This document shows, one piece after another, positions 25,534 to 37,115 of a stretch of 64,000 nucleotides of DNA. Numbering within the stretch: the stretch's first letter is position 1; the number at the start of each line of letters is the position of its first letter. Under the pieces are notes generated by a model. The model was not told where the DNA came from and ran no database searches. It saw nothing but the letters and a program-made list of their open reading frames with translations. Position numbers and translations under genes: made by a program. Location of the stretch: contig NZ_AP022584.1 of assembly GCF_010731675.1 (NCBI RefSeq), positions 4,712,001 through 4,776,000 on the forward strand, written 5' to 3'. Source of the DNA: Mycobacterium marseillense (GTDB lineage Bacteria > Actinomycetota > Actinomycetes > Mycobacteriales > Mycobacteriaceae).

Positions 25534-25965
25534 ATGCCTGACAGCGATGCGCGGCTCGCCAGCGACCTGTCACTGGCTGTTATGCGGCTGGCCCGCCAAC
25601 TGCGGTTCCGCAACCCGTCGTCGCCGGTGTCACTGTCGCAGCTGTCGGCGCTGGCGATGCTGGCCAACGAAGGCCCGATGACGCCCGGCGCCCTGGCGAT
25701 TCGCGAACGGGTCCGGCCGCCGTCGATGACGCGGGTGATCGCGTCGCTGGCCGAGATGGGTCTGGTGGACCGCGTGCCGCACCCCGTCGACGGCCGGCAG
25801 GTGCTCGTCTCGGTTTCCGAGTCCGGGGCGGAGTTGGTCAAAGCCAACCGTCGCGCCCGTCAGGAATGGCTGGCCAAACGGCTGTCGACGCTGGACACCG
25901 ACCAACGCGACATCCTGCGCAGCGCGGCCGATCTGATGTTGGCTTTGGTCGACGAAAGCCCGTGA
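25534..25965 (+). CDS. MarR family transcriptional regulator
   Basis: A 143-residue winged-helix regulator. The MarR DNA-binding region is clear ([20 protein letters not shown], about residues 49-68, then the wing [20 protein letters not shown]). Flanking helices form the dimer interface. It begins a coupled operon: its TGA overlaps the GTG of the TrmH-like gene. The ligand is unknown. Homologue: Rv0880. Confidence 0.93.
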   Translation: MPDSDARLASDLSLAVMRLARQLRFRNPSSPVSLSQLSALAMLANEGPMTPGALAIRERVRPPSMTRVIASLAEMGLVDRVPHPVDGRQVLVSVSESGAELVKANRRARQEWLAKRLSTLDTDQRDILRSAADLMLALVDESP

Positions 25966-26825
25966 GCGCCGGCGCCGATGCCGGCAATGTCGAGGACGTC
26001 GATGACCCCGACGACCCGAGGCTCGACGATTTCCGCGACCTGAACAGTGTCGATCGCCGTCCCGACCTGCCGTCGGGCAAAGGGCTGGTGATCGCCGAAG
26101 GCGTGCTGGTGGTTCAGCGCATGCTCGCCTCCCGCTTCCACCCGCATGCGCTGCTCGGCACCGACCGCCGGCTCACCGAGCTCAAAGAGGACCTGGCCGG
26201 CAGCGCCGTCCCGTTCTACCGGGCGTCTGCCGATGTCATGGCCCGCGTGGTCGGCTTCCACCTCAATCGCGGCGTGCTGGCGGCCGCCCGGCGGGTGCCG
26301 GAGCCCGGCGTGGCCGAGGTGATCGCCGGCGCTCGCACCGTCGCTGTGCTCGAAGGCGTCAACGATCACGAGAACCTGGGCTCGATTTTCCGCAACGCCG
26401 CCGGACTCGGCGTCGACGCGGTGATATTCGGCAGCGGATGCGCCGACCCGTTGTACCGTCGCGCCGTCCGGGTGTCGATGGGCCACGCGCTGCTGGTGCC
26501 GTATGCGCGCGCGAGCTGTTGGCCCGCCGAGTTGATGACGTTGAAGGAGAACGGCTTTCGACTTTTGGCGATGACCCCGCATGAGTCGGCGTGCCCGCTG
26601 GCCGAGGCGATGACGGCCGCGCGCGACCAGCGCGTCGCGGTGTTGGTGGGCGCCGAGGGTCCCGGGCTGACGCCGGCCACCCTGCGGTTGAGCGACGTGC
26701 GGGCGCGCATCCCCATGTCGCGGGGCACCGACTCGCTCAACGTCGCGACCGCGGCCGCCCTGGCGTTCTACGAGCGGGCGAGGCTCGGTGACGTTAGGCC
26801 ACGCGACGACGAAAGGCGGGGATGA
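25962..26825 (+). CDS. TrmH/SpoU-family RNA 2'-O-methyltransferase
   Basis: A 287-residue SPOUT methyltransferase for rRNA or tRNA ribose. The trefoil-knot motifs are present: [20 protein letters not shown] (motif 1), [14 protein letters not shown] (motif 2) and [20 protein letters not shown] (motif 3). The N-terminal ~100 residues form the substrate-binding domain. GTG 25962 overlaps the marR stop and gives the length of its homologue Rv0881. A longer frame from 25866 would only add shadow sequence. Confidence 0.93.
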   Translation: MSAGADAGNVEDVDDPDDPRLDDFRDLNSVDRRPDLPSGKGLVIAEGVLVVQRMLASRFHPHALLGTDRRLTELKEDLAGSAVPFYRASADVMARVVGFHLNRGVLAAARRVPEPGVAEVIAGARTVAVLEGVNDHENLGSIFRNAAGLGVDAVIFGSGCADPLYRRAVRVSMGHALLVPYARASCWPAELMTLKENGFRLLAMTPHESACPLAEAMTAARDQRVAVLVGAEGPGLTPATLRLSDVRARIPMSRGTDSLNVATAAALAFYERARLGDVRPRDDERRG

Positions 26826-27118
26826 ACGGTCAAGCTAGGCTTCGACTGATGAAGGACGAGTCCGTGCCCTGGGCAACGGGTTTGACGGTGACCGCGTTTG
26901 TCGCGGCGGTCATCGCCGCGGCGATCGTGGTGCTCAGCCTGGGCTTGGTGCGCGTGCACCCGCTGCTGGCCGTCGGGCTGAACGTCGTGGCGGCCGGGGG
27001 ACTGGCGCCCACCCTGTGGGGGTGGCGGCGCACCCCGGTTCTGCGCTGGTTCGTGCTGGGCGCCGGAGTCGGCGTGACGGGAGCGTGGGTCGCGCTTCTC
27101 GCCCTGGCAGCCGCTTAG
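26822..27118 (+). CDS. DUF2537 membrane protein
   Basis: A 98-residue membrane protein with three hydrophobic helices (about residues 18-42, 47-65 and 73-96) and a short basic loop WGWRRTPVLR. It overlaps the methyltransferase stop by ATGA and its own stop overlaps that of sepH on the other strand. Function unknown. Homologue: Rv0882. Confidence 0.87.
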   Translation: MNGQARLRLMKDESVPWATGLTVTAFVAAVIAAAIVVLSLGLVRVHPLLAVGLNVVAAGGLAPTLWGWRRTPVLRWFVLGAGVGVTGAWVALLALAAA

Positions 27119-27885
27119 CGCTGCCCTCCCGAGCGCACGCCGAGCAATACGTCTTCCCACGCCGGGATGACCGGCTTGCCCCGGCGGCTGTGCACGGGCT
27201 TTTCGTCCGGCTCCGGGGCCGGCGTTTCCGCGACGGGCGGCTTCGCGGGCTCCTCGAAATCGACGTGGGCCACCCGCGCCACCGGCCGCAGCGGCCGTTC
27301 GAAGGTCGGATCGATCAGCGCGCTGGCCGCGTCGTCGATGGCGGTGACCGTGCCGCCGTGGGCGCCGGGAGCGAAGCAGAAATGCGCGAGGTTGTCCGAA
27401 CGGCCGACCTTCCAGGCGAGCTGCACCGTCCAGCGGTTGTCTTCGTTACGCCAGGCGTCCCAGCTGAGCTTGTCGTGGTCGAGCCCCCGCGTCACCAGGG
27501 CGGCGCTGACCGTCTCCAATAGGGTCAACACGGCGGGACCGTCGGCCAGCATGGGGTGCGCGGCGGTTGCCAGCTCCGCGGCGCGGAACCGTTCCAACAG
27601 CACCGGGTGAGCGAAGCGGCGGATGCGTGACACGTCCGAGCCCGACGCCGCGGCGACCTGCTCGACGGACGCGCCGGCGCGGATCTTGGCCTGAATTTCC
27701 TTGGGGCTGAGCATGTTGGTGACTTCAATCTCGAGCGGCGGTTGCTCGGGGTGCTGGGCCGCGTCGCGCAGAATGCCTCGCAAGCGGTCGTCGGCCGCCA
27801 GCTTGAACTGCTCCGCGGGATCATCGCTCTCGCAGATGACGTATTTGCTGTCGGCATCGAGCCCAACCACTTTGAGTTCCCGCAT
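27115..27885 (-). CDS. sepH: SepH, septation regulator (DUF3071)
   Basis: A 256-residue actinobacterial cell-division protein that stimulates FtsZ assembly. The N-terminal DUF3071 starts RELKVVGLDADSKYVICES and includes a helix-turn-helix (KAGASVEQVAAASG-like, residues ~80-105). After a Pro/Glu linker comes the conserved C-terminal RRGKPVIPAWEDVLLGVRS block. I start it at ATG 27885, after GAGGAGATAGCC; the longer frame to 27990 adds non-homologous residues. Homologue: Rv0883c. Confidence 0.93.
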   Translation of the reverse strand: MRELKVVGLDADSKYVICESDDPAEQFKLAADDRLRGILRDAAQHPEQPPLEIEVTNMLSPKEIQAKIRAGASVEQVAAASGSDVSRIRRFAHPVLLERFRAAELATAAHPMLADGPAVLTLLETVSAALVTRGLDHDKLSWDAWRNEDNRWTVQLAWKVGRSDNLAHFCFAPGAHGGTVTAIDDAASALIDPTFERPLRPVARVAHVDFEEPAKPPVAETPAPEPDEKPVHSRRGKPVIPAWEDVLLGVRSGGQR

Positions 27886-28020
27886 GGCTATCTCCTCGCA
27901 GGCTCCGTGCAGGTCAGCGACGGATCCGTCACGGCGCACTTTAGTCCAGCCGCCACCCATCACCTGTGCTGACACGCTGGGCGGCGGCACGCCGATTGCC
28001 GGCGTTCGGTAGGTGCGGGG

Positions 28021-29295
<1,275 letters not shown>

Positions 29296-29351
29296 TCAGG
29301 TCACAGTGCCTCGGAGGGGTCTAGGAAATATCCGGTACCTCCGGTACTGTC

Positions 29352-29368
29352 TGGACATAGCACGTCCA
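29352..29368. promoter_or_regulatory. Inverted repeat in the serC-diiron oxygenase intergenic region
   Basis: TGGAC (29352-29356) and GTCCA (29364-29368) form a short inverted repeat 30 bp before the oxygenase start, just after a direct repeat CCGGTAC-CT-CCGGTAC. The 246-bp region between serC and 29398 holds no gene and must contain both divergent promoters. A specific regulator cannot be named. Confidence 0.3.
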
Positions 29369-29397
29369 AATGTAAACCTCGTTGAGGAGGCCTAATT

Positions 29398-30423
29398 ATG
29401 GCTAGGACGCGAATGGTCCGGCGTTGGCGCCGCAACATGGAAGTGCGCGACGACGCTGACTACGTCAACATGCTTGCCACACTGTCCGAGGGGTCGGTGC
29501 GGCGCAACTTCAATCCCTACACCGACATCGACTGGGACTCACCGGAGTTCGCAGTCACCGACGACGACCCTCGGTGGATCCTGCCCGAGACCGACCCGCT
29601 GGGCCGCCATCCCTGGTACTTGGCGCAGTCCGACGAGCGCAAGATCAAGATCGGGATGTGGCGGCAGGCCAACGTGGCCAAGGTGGGGCTGCACTTCGAA
29701 TCCATCCTGATCCGCGGGCTGATGAACTACACGTTCTGGGTGCCCAACGGGTCGCCCGAGTACCGGTACTGCCTGCACGAGTCGGTCGAAGAGTGCAACC
29801 ACACCATGATGTTCCAGGAGATGGTCAACCGGATCGGTGCCGACGTCCCGGGCATGCCGCGGATGCTCAAGTGGCTCTCGCCGTTGGTTCCGCTGGTGGC
29901 CGGGCCGCTGCCGGTGGCGTTCTTCATCGGCGTGCTCGCCGGCGAGGAGCCCATCGACCACACGCAGAAAAACGTTCTGCGCGAGGGCAAGTCGCTCCAT
30001 CCGATCATGGAACGGGTGATGGCGATTCACGTCGCCGAGGAAGCGCGCCACATCTCGTTCGCCCACGAGTTCCTGCGCAGGCGGATGCCGGAATTGACCA
30101 AGAGGCAGCGATTCTGGACCGCGTTGTACCTGCCGCTGACCATGAAGGTGCTGTGCCGTGCAATTGTGGTGCCGCCCAAGGCCTTCTGGCAGGAATTCGA
30201 CATCCCGCGCGAGGTCAAGAAGGAACTGTTCTTCCGGTCGCCGGAATCGCGCAAGTGGCTCAGCGACATGTTCGGTGACGTGCGGATGCTGGCCTACGAC
30301 ACCGGCCTGATGGAGACGCGCTCGGCGCGGTTGATGTGGCGGTTGTGCAAGATCAACGGCAAGCCGTCGCGCTACCGCAGCGAGCCGCAGCGCCAGCACC
30401 TGTCCGCGGTCCCGGCCGCATAA
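29398..30423 (+). CDS. AurF-like diiron oxygenase
   Basis: A 341-residue ferritin-like protein of the p-aminobenzoate N-oxygenase (AurF) family. Iron ligands are carried by LHESVEECNHTMMF (E..ExxH, about residues 121-134) and AIHVAEEARHISFAHEFL (about 205-222). Such enzymes oxidise amines or carry out fatty-acid-like oxidations with O2 and electrons from a ferredoxin. The next gene, fprB, is a ferredoxin-fused reductase only 21 bp away, so it is a plausible electron donor. ATG 29398 follows TTGAGGAGGCC. Homologue: Rv0885. Confidence 0.9.
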   Translation: MARTRMVRRWRRNMEVRDDADYVNMLATLSEGSVRRNFNPYTDIDWDSPEFAVTDDDPRWILPETDPLGRHPWYLAQSDERKIKIGMWRQANVAKVGLHFESILIRGLMNYTFWVPNGSPEYRYCLHESVEECNHTMMFQEMVNRIGADVPGMPRMLKWLSPLVPLVAGPLPVAFFIGVLAGEEPIDHTQKNVLREGKSLHPIMERVMAIHVAEEARHISFAHEFLRRRMPELTKRQRFWTALYLPLTMKVLCRAIVVPPKAFWQEFDIPREVKKELFFRSPESRKWLSDMFGDVRMLAYDTGLMETRSARLMWRLCKINGKPSRYRSEPQRQHLSAVPAA

Positions 30424-30444
30424 CGGGTCCGGTTTGTAGGTTTC

Positions 30445-32133
30445 ATGCCGCACGTTATTACCCAGTCGTGCTGCAACGACGGGTCCTGTGTTTTCGCGTG
30501 TCCGGTGAACTGCATTCACCCCACGCCGGACGAGCCCGGCTTCGGCACCTCGGAAATGCTCTACATCGACCCGGTGGCTTGCGTGGACTGCGGCGCATGC
30601 GTGAGCGCGTGCCCGGTGGGGGCCATCGCGCCCGACACTCGGCTGGACATCAAGCAACTGCCCTTCGTCGAAATCAACGCGTCGTTCTACCCGAAACGGC
30701 CTGAGGGCGAGAAGCTTCCGCCGACGTCGAAGCTGGCTCCGGTTATCCCGGCCGCCGAAGTACGTGCCCGCCACCGGCCGCTGACCGTCGCCATCGTCGG
30801 ATCGGGCCCGGCGGCGATGTATGCCGCCGACGAGCTACTCACCCAGCATGGCGTGCGCGTCAACGTCTTTGAGAAGTTGCCCACCCCGTACGGGCTGGTG
30901 CGGGCCGGGGTGGCGCCCGATCACCAGAACACCAAGAGGGTCACCCGACTCTTCGACCGGGTCGCCGGCCATGAAAGCTTCCGCTTCTACCTCAACGTCG
31001 AAGTCGGCACACACCTCAGCCACGACGACCTGTTGGCGCACCATCACGCCGTGTTGTACGCCGTCGGCGCGCCCGACGACCGTCGGCTGGATATCGAGGG
31101 CATGGGTATGGCCGGTACCGGCACCGCGACCGAGTTGGTGGCCTGGATCAACGGACATCCCGAGTTCGCCGATCTGCCAGTCGATCTCAGCCATGAGCGG
31201 GTGGTGATCATCGGCAACGGAAACGTCGCCCTCGATGTCGCGCGCGTGCTCACCGCGGACGCCGAGGACCTCGCTCGCACCGACATCGCCGACCACGCCT
31301 TGGCCGCGTTCCGTGGCTCGGCGGTGCGTGAGGTAGTGATCGCCGCCCGGCGCGGCCCGGCTCAGTCGGCATTCACGTTGCCCGAGCTGATCGGGCTCAC
31401 GGGCAGCTCCGAGGTCGTGCTCAGCACGGCCGACCACGAGCTGGTCGCGGCCGACCTCGCGACGGCGTCGGACCCCTTGACGAAAAAGAAGCTCGAGATC
31501 CTAAGCACGCTCGGCGACGCTTCGGCGCCGGCGTCACGCCCGCGGATCAGGTTCGCGTACCGGCTCACCCCGAACCGGGTGCTGGGAGAGCAGCGGGCGA
31601 CCGGTGTGGAGTTTTCGGTCACCGGCACCGATGAGGTGCGCCGCCTGAACACGGGTCTGGTGCTGACGTCGATCGGCTACCGCGGCAAGCCAATTCGTGG
31701 CCTTCCCTATGACGAGTCGGCGGCCGTGGTGCCCAATGACGGCGGGCGCGTCGTCGATCCCGCCTCCGGCGCACCGGTGCCCGGCGCGTACGTCGCCGGC
31801 TGGATCAAGCGCGGCCCGAGCGGGTTCATCGGGACCAACAAATCGTGCTCCTTCCAGACCGTGCAGGCCCTGGTCGCCGATTTCAACGCCGGCACGCTGA
31901 CCGATCCGGTGGCCAAGCCCGAGGCACTGACCGCGCTGGTGCACGCCCGCCAGCCCGACGCCATCGACGCGGCGGGATGGCGTGCCATCGACGCCGCGGA
32001 AATCGCGCGCGGCAGCGGCGACGGTCGGCCCCGCAACAAGTTCACCGACGTCGCCGCGATGCTCGCCGCCGCGGCGACCGCCGAGCCGGCGCCGCCGCCA
32101 CGACGCCGACTCGTGGACCGGTTGCTCGGCTAA
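30445..32133 (+). CDS. fprB: FprB, ferredoxin-fused NADPH:ferredoxin/adrenodoxin reductase
   Basis: A 562-residue fusion. Residues 1-~85 are a seven-iron-type ferredoxin: CVDCGACVSACP (Cys46, 49, 52, 56) plus the CCNDGSCVFACPVNC set. Residues ~105-540 are an adrenodoxin-reductase fold with an FAD motif (VAIVGSGPAAMYAADEL) and an NADPH motif (VVIIGNGNVALDVARVL). It passes electrons from NADPH through FAD to its own or other iron-sulfur clusters. Probably cotranscribed with the diiron oxygenase. Homologue: Rv0886. Confidence 0.94.
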   Translation: MPHVITQSCCNDGSCVFACPVNCIHPTPDEPGFGTSEMLYIDPVACVDCGACVSACPVGAIAPDTRLDIKQLPFVEINASFYPKRPEGEKLPPTSKLAPVIPAAEVRARHRPLTVAIVGSGPAAMYAADELLTQHGVRVNVFEKLPTPYGLVRAGVAPDHQNTKRVTRLFDRVAGHESFRFYLNVEVGTHLSHDDLLAHHHAVLYAVGAPDDRRLDIEGMGMAGTGTATELVAWINGHPEFADLPVDLSHERVVIIGNGNVALDVARVLTADAEDLARTDIADHALAAFRGSAVREVVIAARRGPAQSAFTLPELIGLTGSSEVVLSTADHELVAADLATASDPLTKKKLEILSTLGDASAPASRPRIRFAYRLTPNRVLGEQRATGVEFSVTGTDEVRRLNTGLVLTSIGYRGKPIRGLPYDESAAVVPNDGGRVVDPASGAPVPGAYVAGWIKRGPSGFIGTNKSCSFQTVQALVADFNAGTLTDPVAKPEALTALVHARQPDAIDAAGWRAIDAAEIARGSGDGRPRNKFTDVAAMLAAAATAEPAPPPRRRLVDRLLG

Positions 32134-32185
32134 TGCCGATGGCGGCGACCCGCAGCGCCCGGCTACGCCGCGCTTGCGATCGCCT

Positions 32186-32644
32186 CTAGCCGGCGCCCTG
32201 CCCGGACATCGCCGCGGTGATCTCTTCCATGCTCACCTCGCGGACGGGTTGCCCCAGTGACCAGTGGTGGCCGAACGGGTCGGCGACCGCGCCGTAGCGA
32301 TCCCCCCAGAACTGGTCCTCCAACGGGGCCACCACGGTGGCACCGGCATCCAGCGCCCGCTGGAAGCTGGCGTCGACGTCGGTGACGGTGAGGTGGATCG
32401 TCACCGGGGTGCCACCCAACGAGGTCGGTGTCATCGACTTACCGCCACACATCTCCGGGAAGTCGTCGTTGAGCATCACCGTGAAGCCGTTGATGCGCAC
32501 CGCGGCGTGTACCAGTTTGCCGTCCGGACGCGGCACGCGCCCGATCTCCTCGGCCCCAAAAGCCTTGACGTAGAAGTCGATTGCGGCGGCGGCATCGTCG
32601 ACCACGAGGTGCGGGGACAGTGCGGGTTCGATGTTGATCGCCAT
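32186..32644 (-). CDS. VOC/glyoxalase family protein
   Basis: A 152-residue single VOC protein of the PhnB type (SPHLVVDDAAAAIDFYVKAF at the start, GDRYGAVADPFGHHWSLGQP near the end). Members bind a metal and act on small substrates or bind drugs; none can be named here. It starts at ATG 32644. The Rv0888 gene that follows this homologue (Rv0887c) in H37Rv is absent. Confidence 0.88.
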   Translation of the reverse strand: MAINIEPALSPHLVVDDAAAAIDFYVKAFGAEEIGRVPRPDGKLVHAAVRINGFTVMLNDDFPEMCGGKSMTPTSLGGTPVTIHLTVTDVDASFQRALDAGATVVAPLEDQFWGDRYGAVADPFGHHWSLGQPVREVSMEEITAAMSGQGAG

Positions 32645-32777
32645 GCTGGTTCTCCTTGCTGTCGGTTCCCTCGCCCGCGAACGGCGGGCAGGCTCACGAC
32701 GTATGACTGCGTCGACGACGCAAACTCATCGCGAGACAGCGACCATTAAATCGCCGGGCACCGACAACCAGCAGACC

Positions 32778-33899
32778 TCAGGCGTTGGTGAGGCTGCGGT
32801 CCCAACCTTCGACGGATTCCGGGCTGCGCGGTTCGGGTCCCACGTAGATGGCCGACGGCCGGACCAGCTTGCCGAGCCCCTTCTGCTCGAGAATGTGCGC
32901 GCACCACCCGGCGGTGCGGCCGCAGGTGAACATCGCCGGCATCATGTTGGCCGGCACCCGGGCGAAGTCCAGAATGACGGCGGCCCAGAACTCGACGTTG
33001 GTCTCGATGGCCCGGTCCGGACGCCGCTCGCGCAGCTCGGCGAGCGCGGCCTGCTCCAGCGCGACGGCGACCTCGTGACGCGGTGCGGCGAGCCGCTCGG
33101 CGGTGGCGCGCAGCACTCGCGCCCGCGGGTCCTCGGCGCGGTATACCCGGTGCCCGAATCCCATCAGCTTGTCGCCGCTGTCCAGGATCTTCTTCACCAG
33201 ACCGCGCGCGTCGCCGGTGCGCTCGACCTCTTCGATCATCGGCAGCACCCGCGCCGGCGCGCCGCCGTGCAGCGGACCGCTCATCGCGCCGATCGCCCCG
33301 GACAGCGCCGCCGCCACGTCGGCGCCGGTGGAGGCGATGACGCGCGCGGTGAACGTCGAGGCGTTCATGCCGTGCTCGGCGGCCGAAACCCAGTAAGCGT
33401 CAATCGCTTCGACGTGGCGCGGGTCCGGTTCGCCCTGCCAGCGCGTCATGAAACGGGCAGTGACCGTTTCGCATTCGTCGATCACCCGCTGCGGCACCGC
33501 CGGCTGATAGATGCCGCGCGCGGACTGCGCCACGTATGACAGCGCCATGACCGACGCCCGGGCCAGCTGGTTGCGGGCGGTGGCGTCATCGGTGTCCAGC
33601 AGCGGCTTGTACCCCCAGATCGGGGCGAGCATCGCCAGGCCGGCCTGCACGTCGACGCGCACGTCGCCGGTGTGGATGGGCAGCGGGAACGGCTCGGCGG
33701 GCGGCAGCCCGTGGCCGAACTTGCCGTCGACCAGCAGCGCCCAGACGTCGCCGAAGGTGACCTGCTGACCCACCAGGTCTTCGATATCGACACCGCGGTA
33801 GCGCAGCGCGCCGCCGTCTTTATCCGGCTCGGCGATTTCGGTGGTGAAGGCGACCACGCCTTCGAGGCCGGGCACAAAGTCTTCGGGGACCACAGTCAT
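32778..33899 (-). CDS. citA: CitA, citrate/2-methylcitrate synthase-type enzyme
   Basis: A 373-residue citrate synthase-fold enzyme joining an acyl-CoA with oxaloacetate. The catalytic regions are present: the first His region GAMSGPLHGGAPARVL, the second [17 protein letters not shown], and the C-terminal NVEFWAAVILDFARVP with its Asp. I start at ATG 33899; a longer frame to 34337 includes the pdxH shadow. It is divergent from pdxH across a palindromic 72-bp region. Homologue: Rv0889c. Confidence 0.93.
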   Translation of the reverse strand: MTVVPEDFVPGLEGVVAFTTEIAEPDKDGGALRYRGVDIEDLVGQQVTFGDVWALLVDGKFGHGLPPAEPFPLPIHTGDVRVDVQAGLAMLAPIWGYKPLLDTDDATARNQLARASVMALSYVAQSARGIYQPAVPQRVIDECETVTARFMTRWQGEPDPRHVEAIDAYWVSAAEHGMNASTFTARVIASTGADVAAALSGAIGAMSGPLHGGAPARVLPMIEEVERTGDARGLVKKILDSGDKLMGFGHRVYRAEDPRARVLRATAERLAAPRHEVAVALEQAALAELRERRPDRAIETNVEFWAAVILDFARVPANMMPAMFTCGRTAGWCAHILEQKGLGKLVRPSAIYVGPEPRSPESVEGWDRSLTNA

Positions 33900-33931
33900 G
33901 CCGAAAATTCTCGCACCCCCCGGTCGGGCTG

Positions 33932-33964
33932 ACGCTACCGGCCGGTAGCAAGCGCCGGTAGCGT
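33932..33964. promoter_or_regulatory. Palindromic operator candidate between citA and pdxH
   Basis: GCTACCGGCCGGTAGC at 33934-33949 is a perfect 16-bp palindrome. A third half-site makes an outer inverted repeat, ACGCTACCGG (33932-33941) against CCGGTAGCGT (33955-33964). The site lies in the 72-bp divergent gap. TAGCGT at 33959-33964 is also a possible -10, 7 nt before the pdxH ATG, so a bound protein would block pdxH directly. Confidence 0.5.
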
Positions 33965-33971
33965 TGACGCG

Positions 33972-34646
33972 ATGGCAGGACGAGACCCCGAGCCAGGAAA
34001 AGAGCACCTGCAAAGAATGCGTGTGGAATACGGATCGGTGGAGAAGGACGGCAGCCCAGACCTCGACGCGGACTGGCTGGGCGACGGCTGGGTTTCGTTG
34101 TTGCGCAGCTGGATCAGCGACGCCGAACAATCGGGTGTCGCCGAACCCAACGCGATGGTGCTGGCCACCGTCACCGTCGACGGCCGCCCGGCGAGCCGAT
34201 CGGTGCTGTGCAAGAGCATCGATGAGACCGGAATCACCTTTTTCACCAACTATGACTCGGCCAAGGGCGACGACCTGGCCGCGACGCCGTACGCCGCGGT
34301 GACTTTTCCCTGGTACCAGCTCGGCCGCCAGGTCCATGTCCGCGGCCCGGTGAGCAAGGTCACGGCGGCGGCCACCGAGGACTACTGGTCGAAACGGCCG
34401 CGCGGGTCACAGCTGGGCGCGTGGGCATCGCATCAGTCGCAACCGATCGCCTCGCGGGCGGCCCTGCTGGACCAGCTGGAGGAGGTGACCGCGCGCTTCG
34501 CCAACCGCGAGCAGGTTCCGGTGCCGCCGGGCTGGGGCGGCTATCTCATCGCTCCCGAGGTGGTGGAGTTCTGGCAGGGGCGGGAAAATCGGTTGCACAA
34601 CCGCATCCGGGTCACCGGCGATCGCGTCGAGCGCCTCCAGCCGTAG
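33972..34646 (+). CDS. pdxH: PdxH, pyridoxamine 5'-phosphate oxidase
   Basis: A 224-residue FMN enzyme oxidising pyridoxine or pyridoxamine 5'-phosphate to PLP. Family blocks are [54 protein letters not shown] and the C-terminal [13 protein letters not shown]. No ribosome binding site precedes the ATG, and TAGCGT lies 7 nt upstream, suggesting a leaderless message. H37Rv has the homologue far away (Rv2607); here it sits next to citA. Confidence 0.93.
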   Translation: MAGRDPEPGKEHLQRMRVEYGSVEKDGSPDLDADWLGDGWVSLLRSWISDAEQSGVAEPNAMVLATVTVDGRPASRSVLCKSIDETGITFFTNYDSAKGDDLAATPYAAVTFPWYQLGRQVHVRGPVSKVTAAATEDYWSKRPRGSQLGAWASHQSQPIASRAALLDQLEEVTARFANREQVPVPPGWGGYLIAPEVVEFWQGRENRLHNRIRVTGDRVERLQP

Positions 34647-34677
34647 CGCACCACGCCCGGCGCTAATTTGACTGGCG

Positions 34678-35577
34678 ATGGACGAGACGGAATCGGTGCG
34701 TCGGCTCTGGAAGTCGCTCGGGCTGCCAGGCATCGTCGATGTGCACACGCATTTCATGCCCAAGTCGGTGATGGACAAGGTCTGGCGGTACTTCGACGAT
34801 GCGGGCCCACTGGTAGGACGGCATTGGCCGATCGCCTACCGCACCGACGAACAGCAGCGGCTGCGGACCCTCCAGAGCTTTGGGGTCCGGGCGTTCACGT
34901 CGCTGATTTATCCGCACAAGCCCGGCATGGCGGCCTGGTTGAATCAGTGGGCAAGGTCGTTCGCGGCGGCAACGCCCGACTGCCTGCACACCGCGACCCT
35001 CTACCCGGAACGCGGTGTCGAGGACTACGTTCGCCAGTCCATCGCGGCCGGTGCGCGAGTATTCAAGGCCCACATTCAAGTCGGCCGATACAGCCCGACC
35101 GACCCGCTGCTCGACGGCGCGTGGGGCGCCATCGAAGACGCCGCGACCCCCGTCGTCATCCACTGCGGCTCGGGTCCGGTACCCGGCGAACACACTGGTG
35201 TCGGGCCCATTGCGGCGCTGCTCGCCCGCCATCCCCGCCTGCGGTTGATCATCGCCCACCTGGGTATGCCCGAGTACACGGACTTTCTCGACCTGGCCGG
35301 TCGCTACGACGACGTGCGGCTCGACACCACGATGGCTTTCACACCGTTCATCGAGGAGGCCATGGCGTTCCCGCGCTCGGAGTATGGGCGGCTTTTCGAC
35401 CTTTCCGACCGCGTACTTTTCGGGAGTGACTTTCCGAACATCCCGTATGGCTACCTCGAAGCGATCGAAGTCCTGACCAGGCTGCCCGGAGTGGATGTGG
35501 CGTGGCTGCGAAAAGTGTTGCACGACAACGCTGCTGATTTGTTCGGGTTGGCCGACCCGATGTCCACGGCCGGGTGA
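34678..35577 (+). CDS. Amidohydrolase family protein (amidohydrolase_2 / ACMSD-like)
   Basis: A 299-residue TIM-barrel metallo-hydrolase. The metal ligands of the family are visible: HTH in [13 protein letters not shown] (residues ~22-24), a lysine in FKAHIQVGR, a histidine in VVIHCGSGP, a histidine in [11 protein letters not shown] and the terminal Asp in [13 protein letters not shown]. Members hydrolyse or decarboxylate small carboxylated rings. It starts 31 bp after pdxH and is probably cotranscribed. It occupies the place of the Rv0890c-Rv0895 block in H37Rv. Confidence 0.88.
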   Translation: MDETESVRRLWKSLGLPGIVDVHTHFMPKSVMDKVWRYFDDAGPLVGRHWPIAYRTDEQQRLRTLQSFGVRAFTSLIYPHKPGMAAWLNQWARSFAAATPDCLHTATLYPERGVEDYVRQSIAAGARVFKAHIQVGRYSPTDPLLDGAWGAIEDAATPVVIHCGSGPVPGEHTGVGPIAALLARHPRLRLIIAHLGMPEYTDFLDLAGRYDDVRLDTTMAFTPFIEEAMAFPRSEYGRLFDLSDRVLFGSDFPNIPYGYLEAIEVLTRLPGVDVAWLRKVLHDNAADLFGLADPMSTAG

Positions 35578-35801
35578 GGACCGCAGTTTCCCAGGCAATG
35601 GCGGTGCGGGCGGGCGCCCACCCGATGCCGGGTGGCGAAAATCACGAGCTGGGAGCATCGTCGCCGCGTTACCTGATGAAAGGTTAAGGAAGATTCGCAG
35701 ACCCGACCCCGGACGGGCGCCTCGTCGCCATAACGACTACCTTCAGCTGTAAGCACCAAGTCAGGGGCAGCCATATCAGCCGGAAGCACGAAGGGGTTCT
35801 C

Positions 35802-37097
<1,296 letters not shown>

Positions 37098-37115
37098 TCC
37101 TCCTCACCCCTAACG

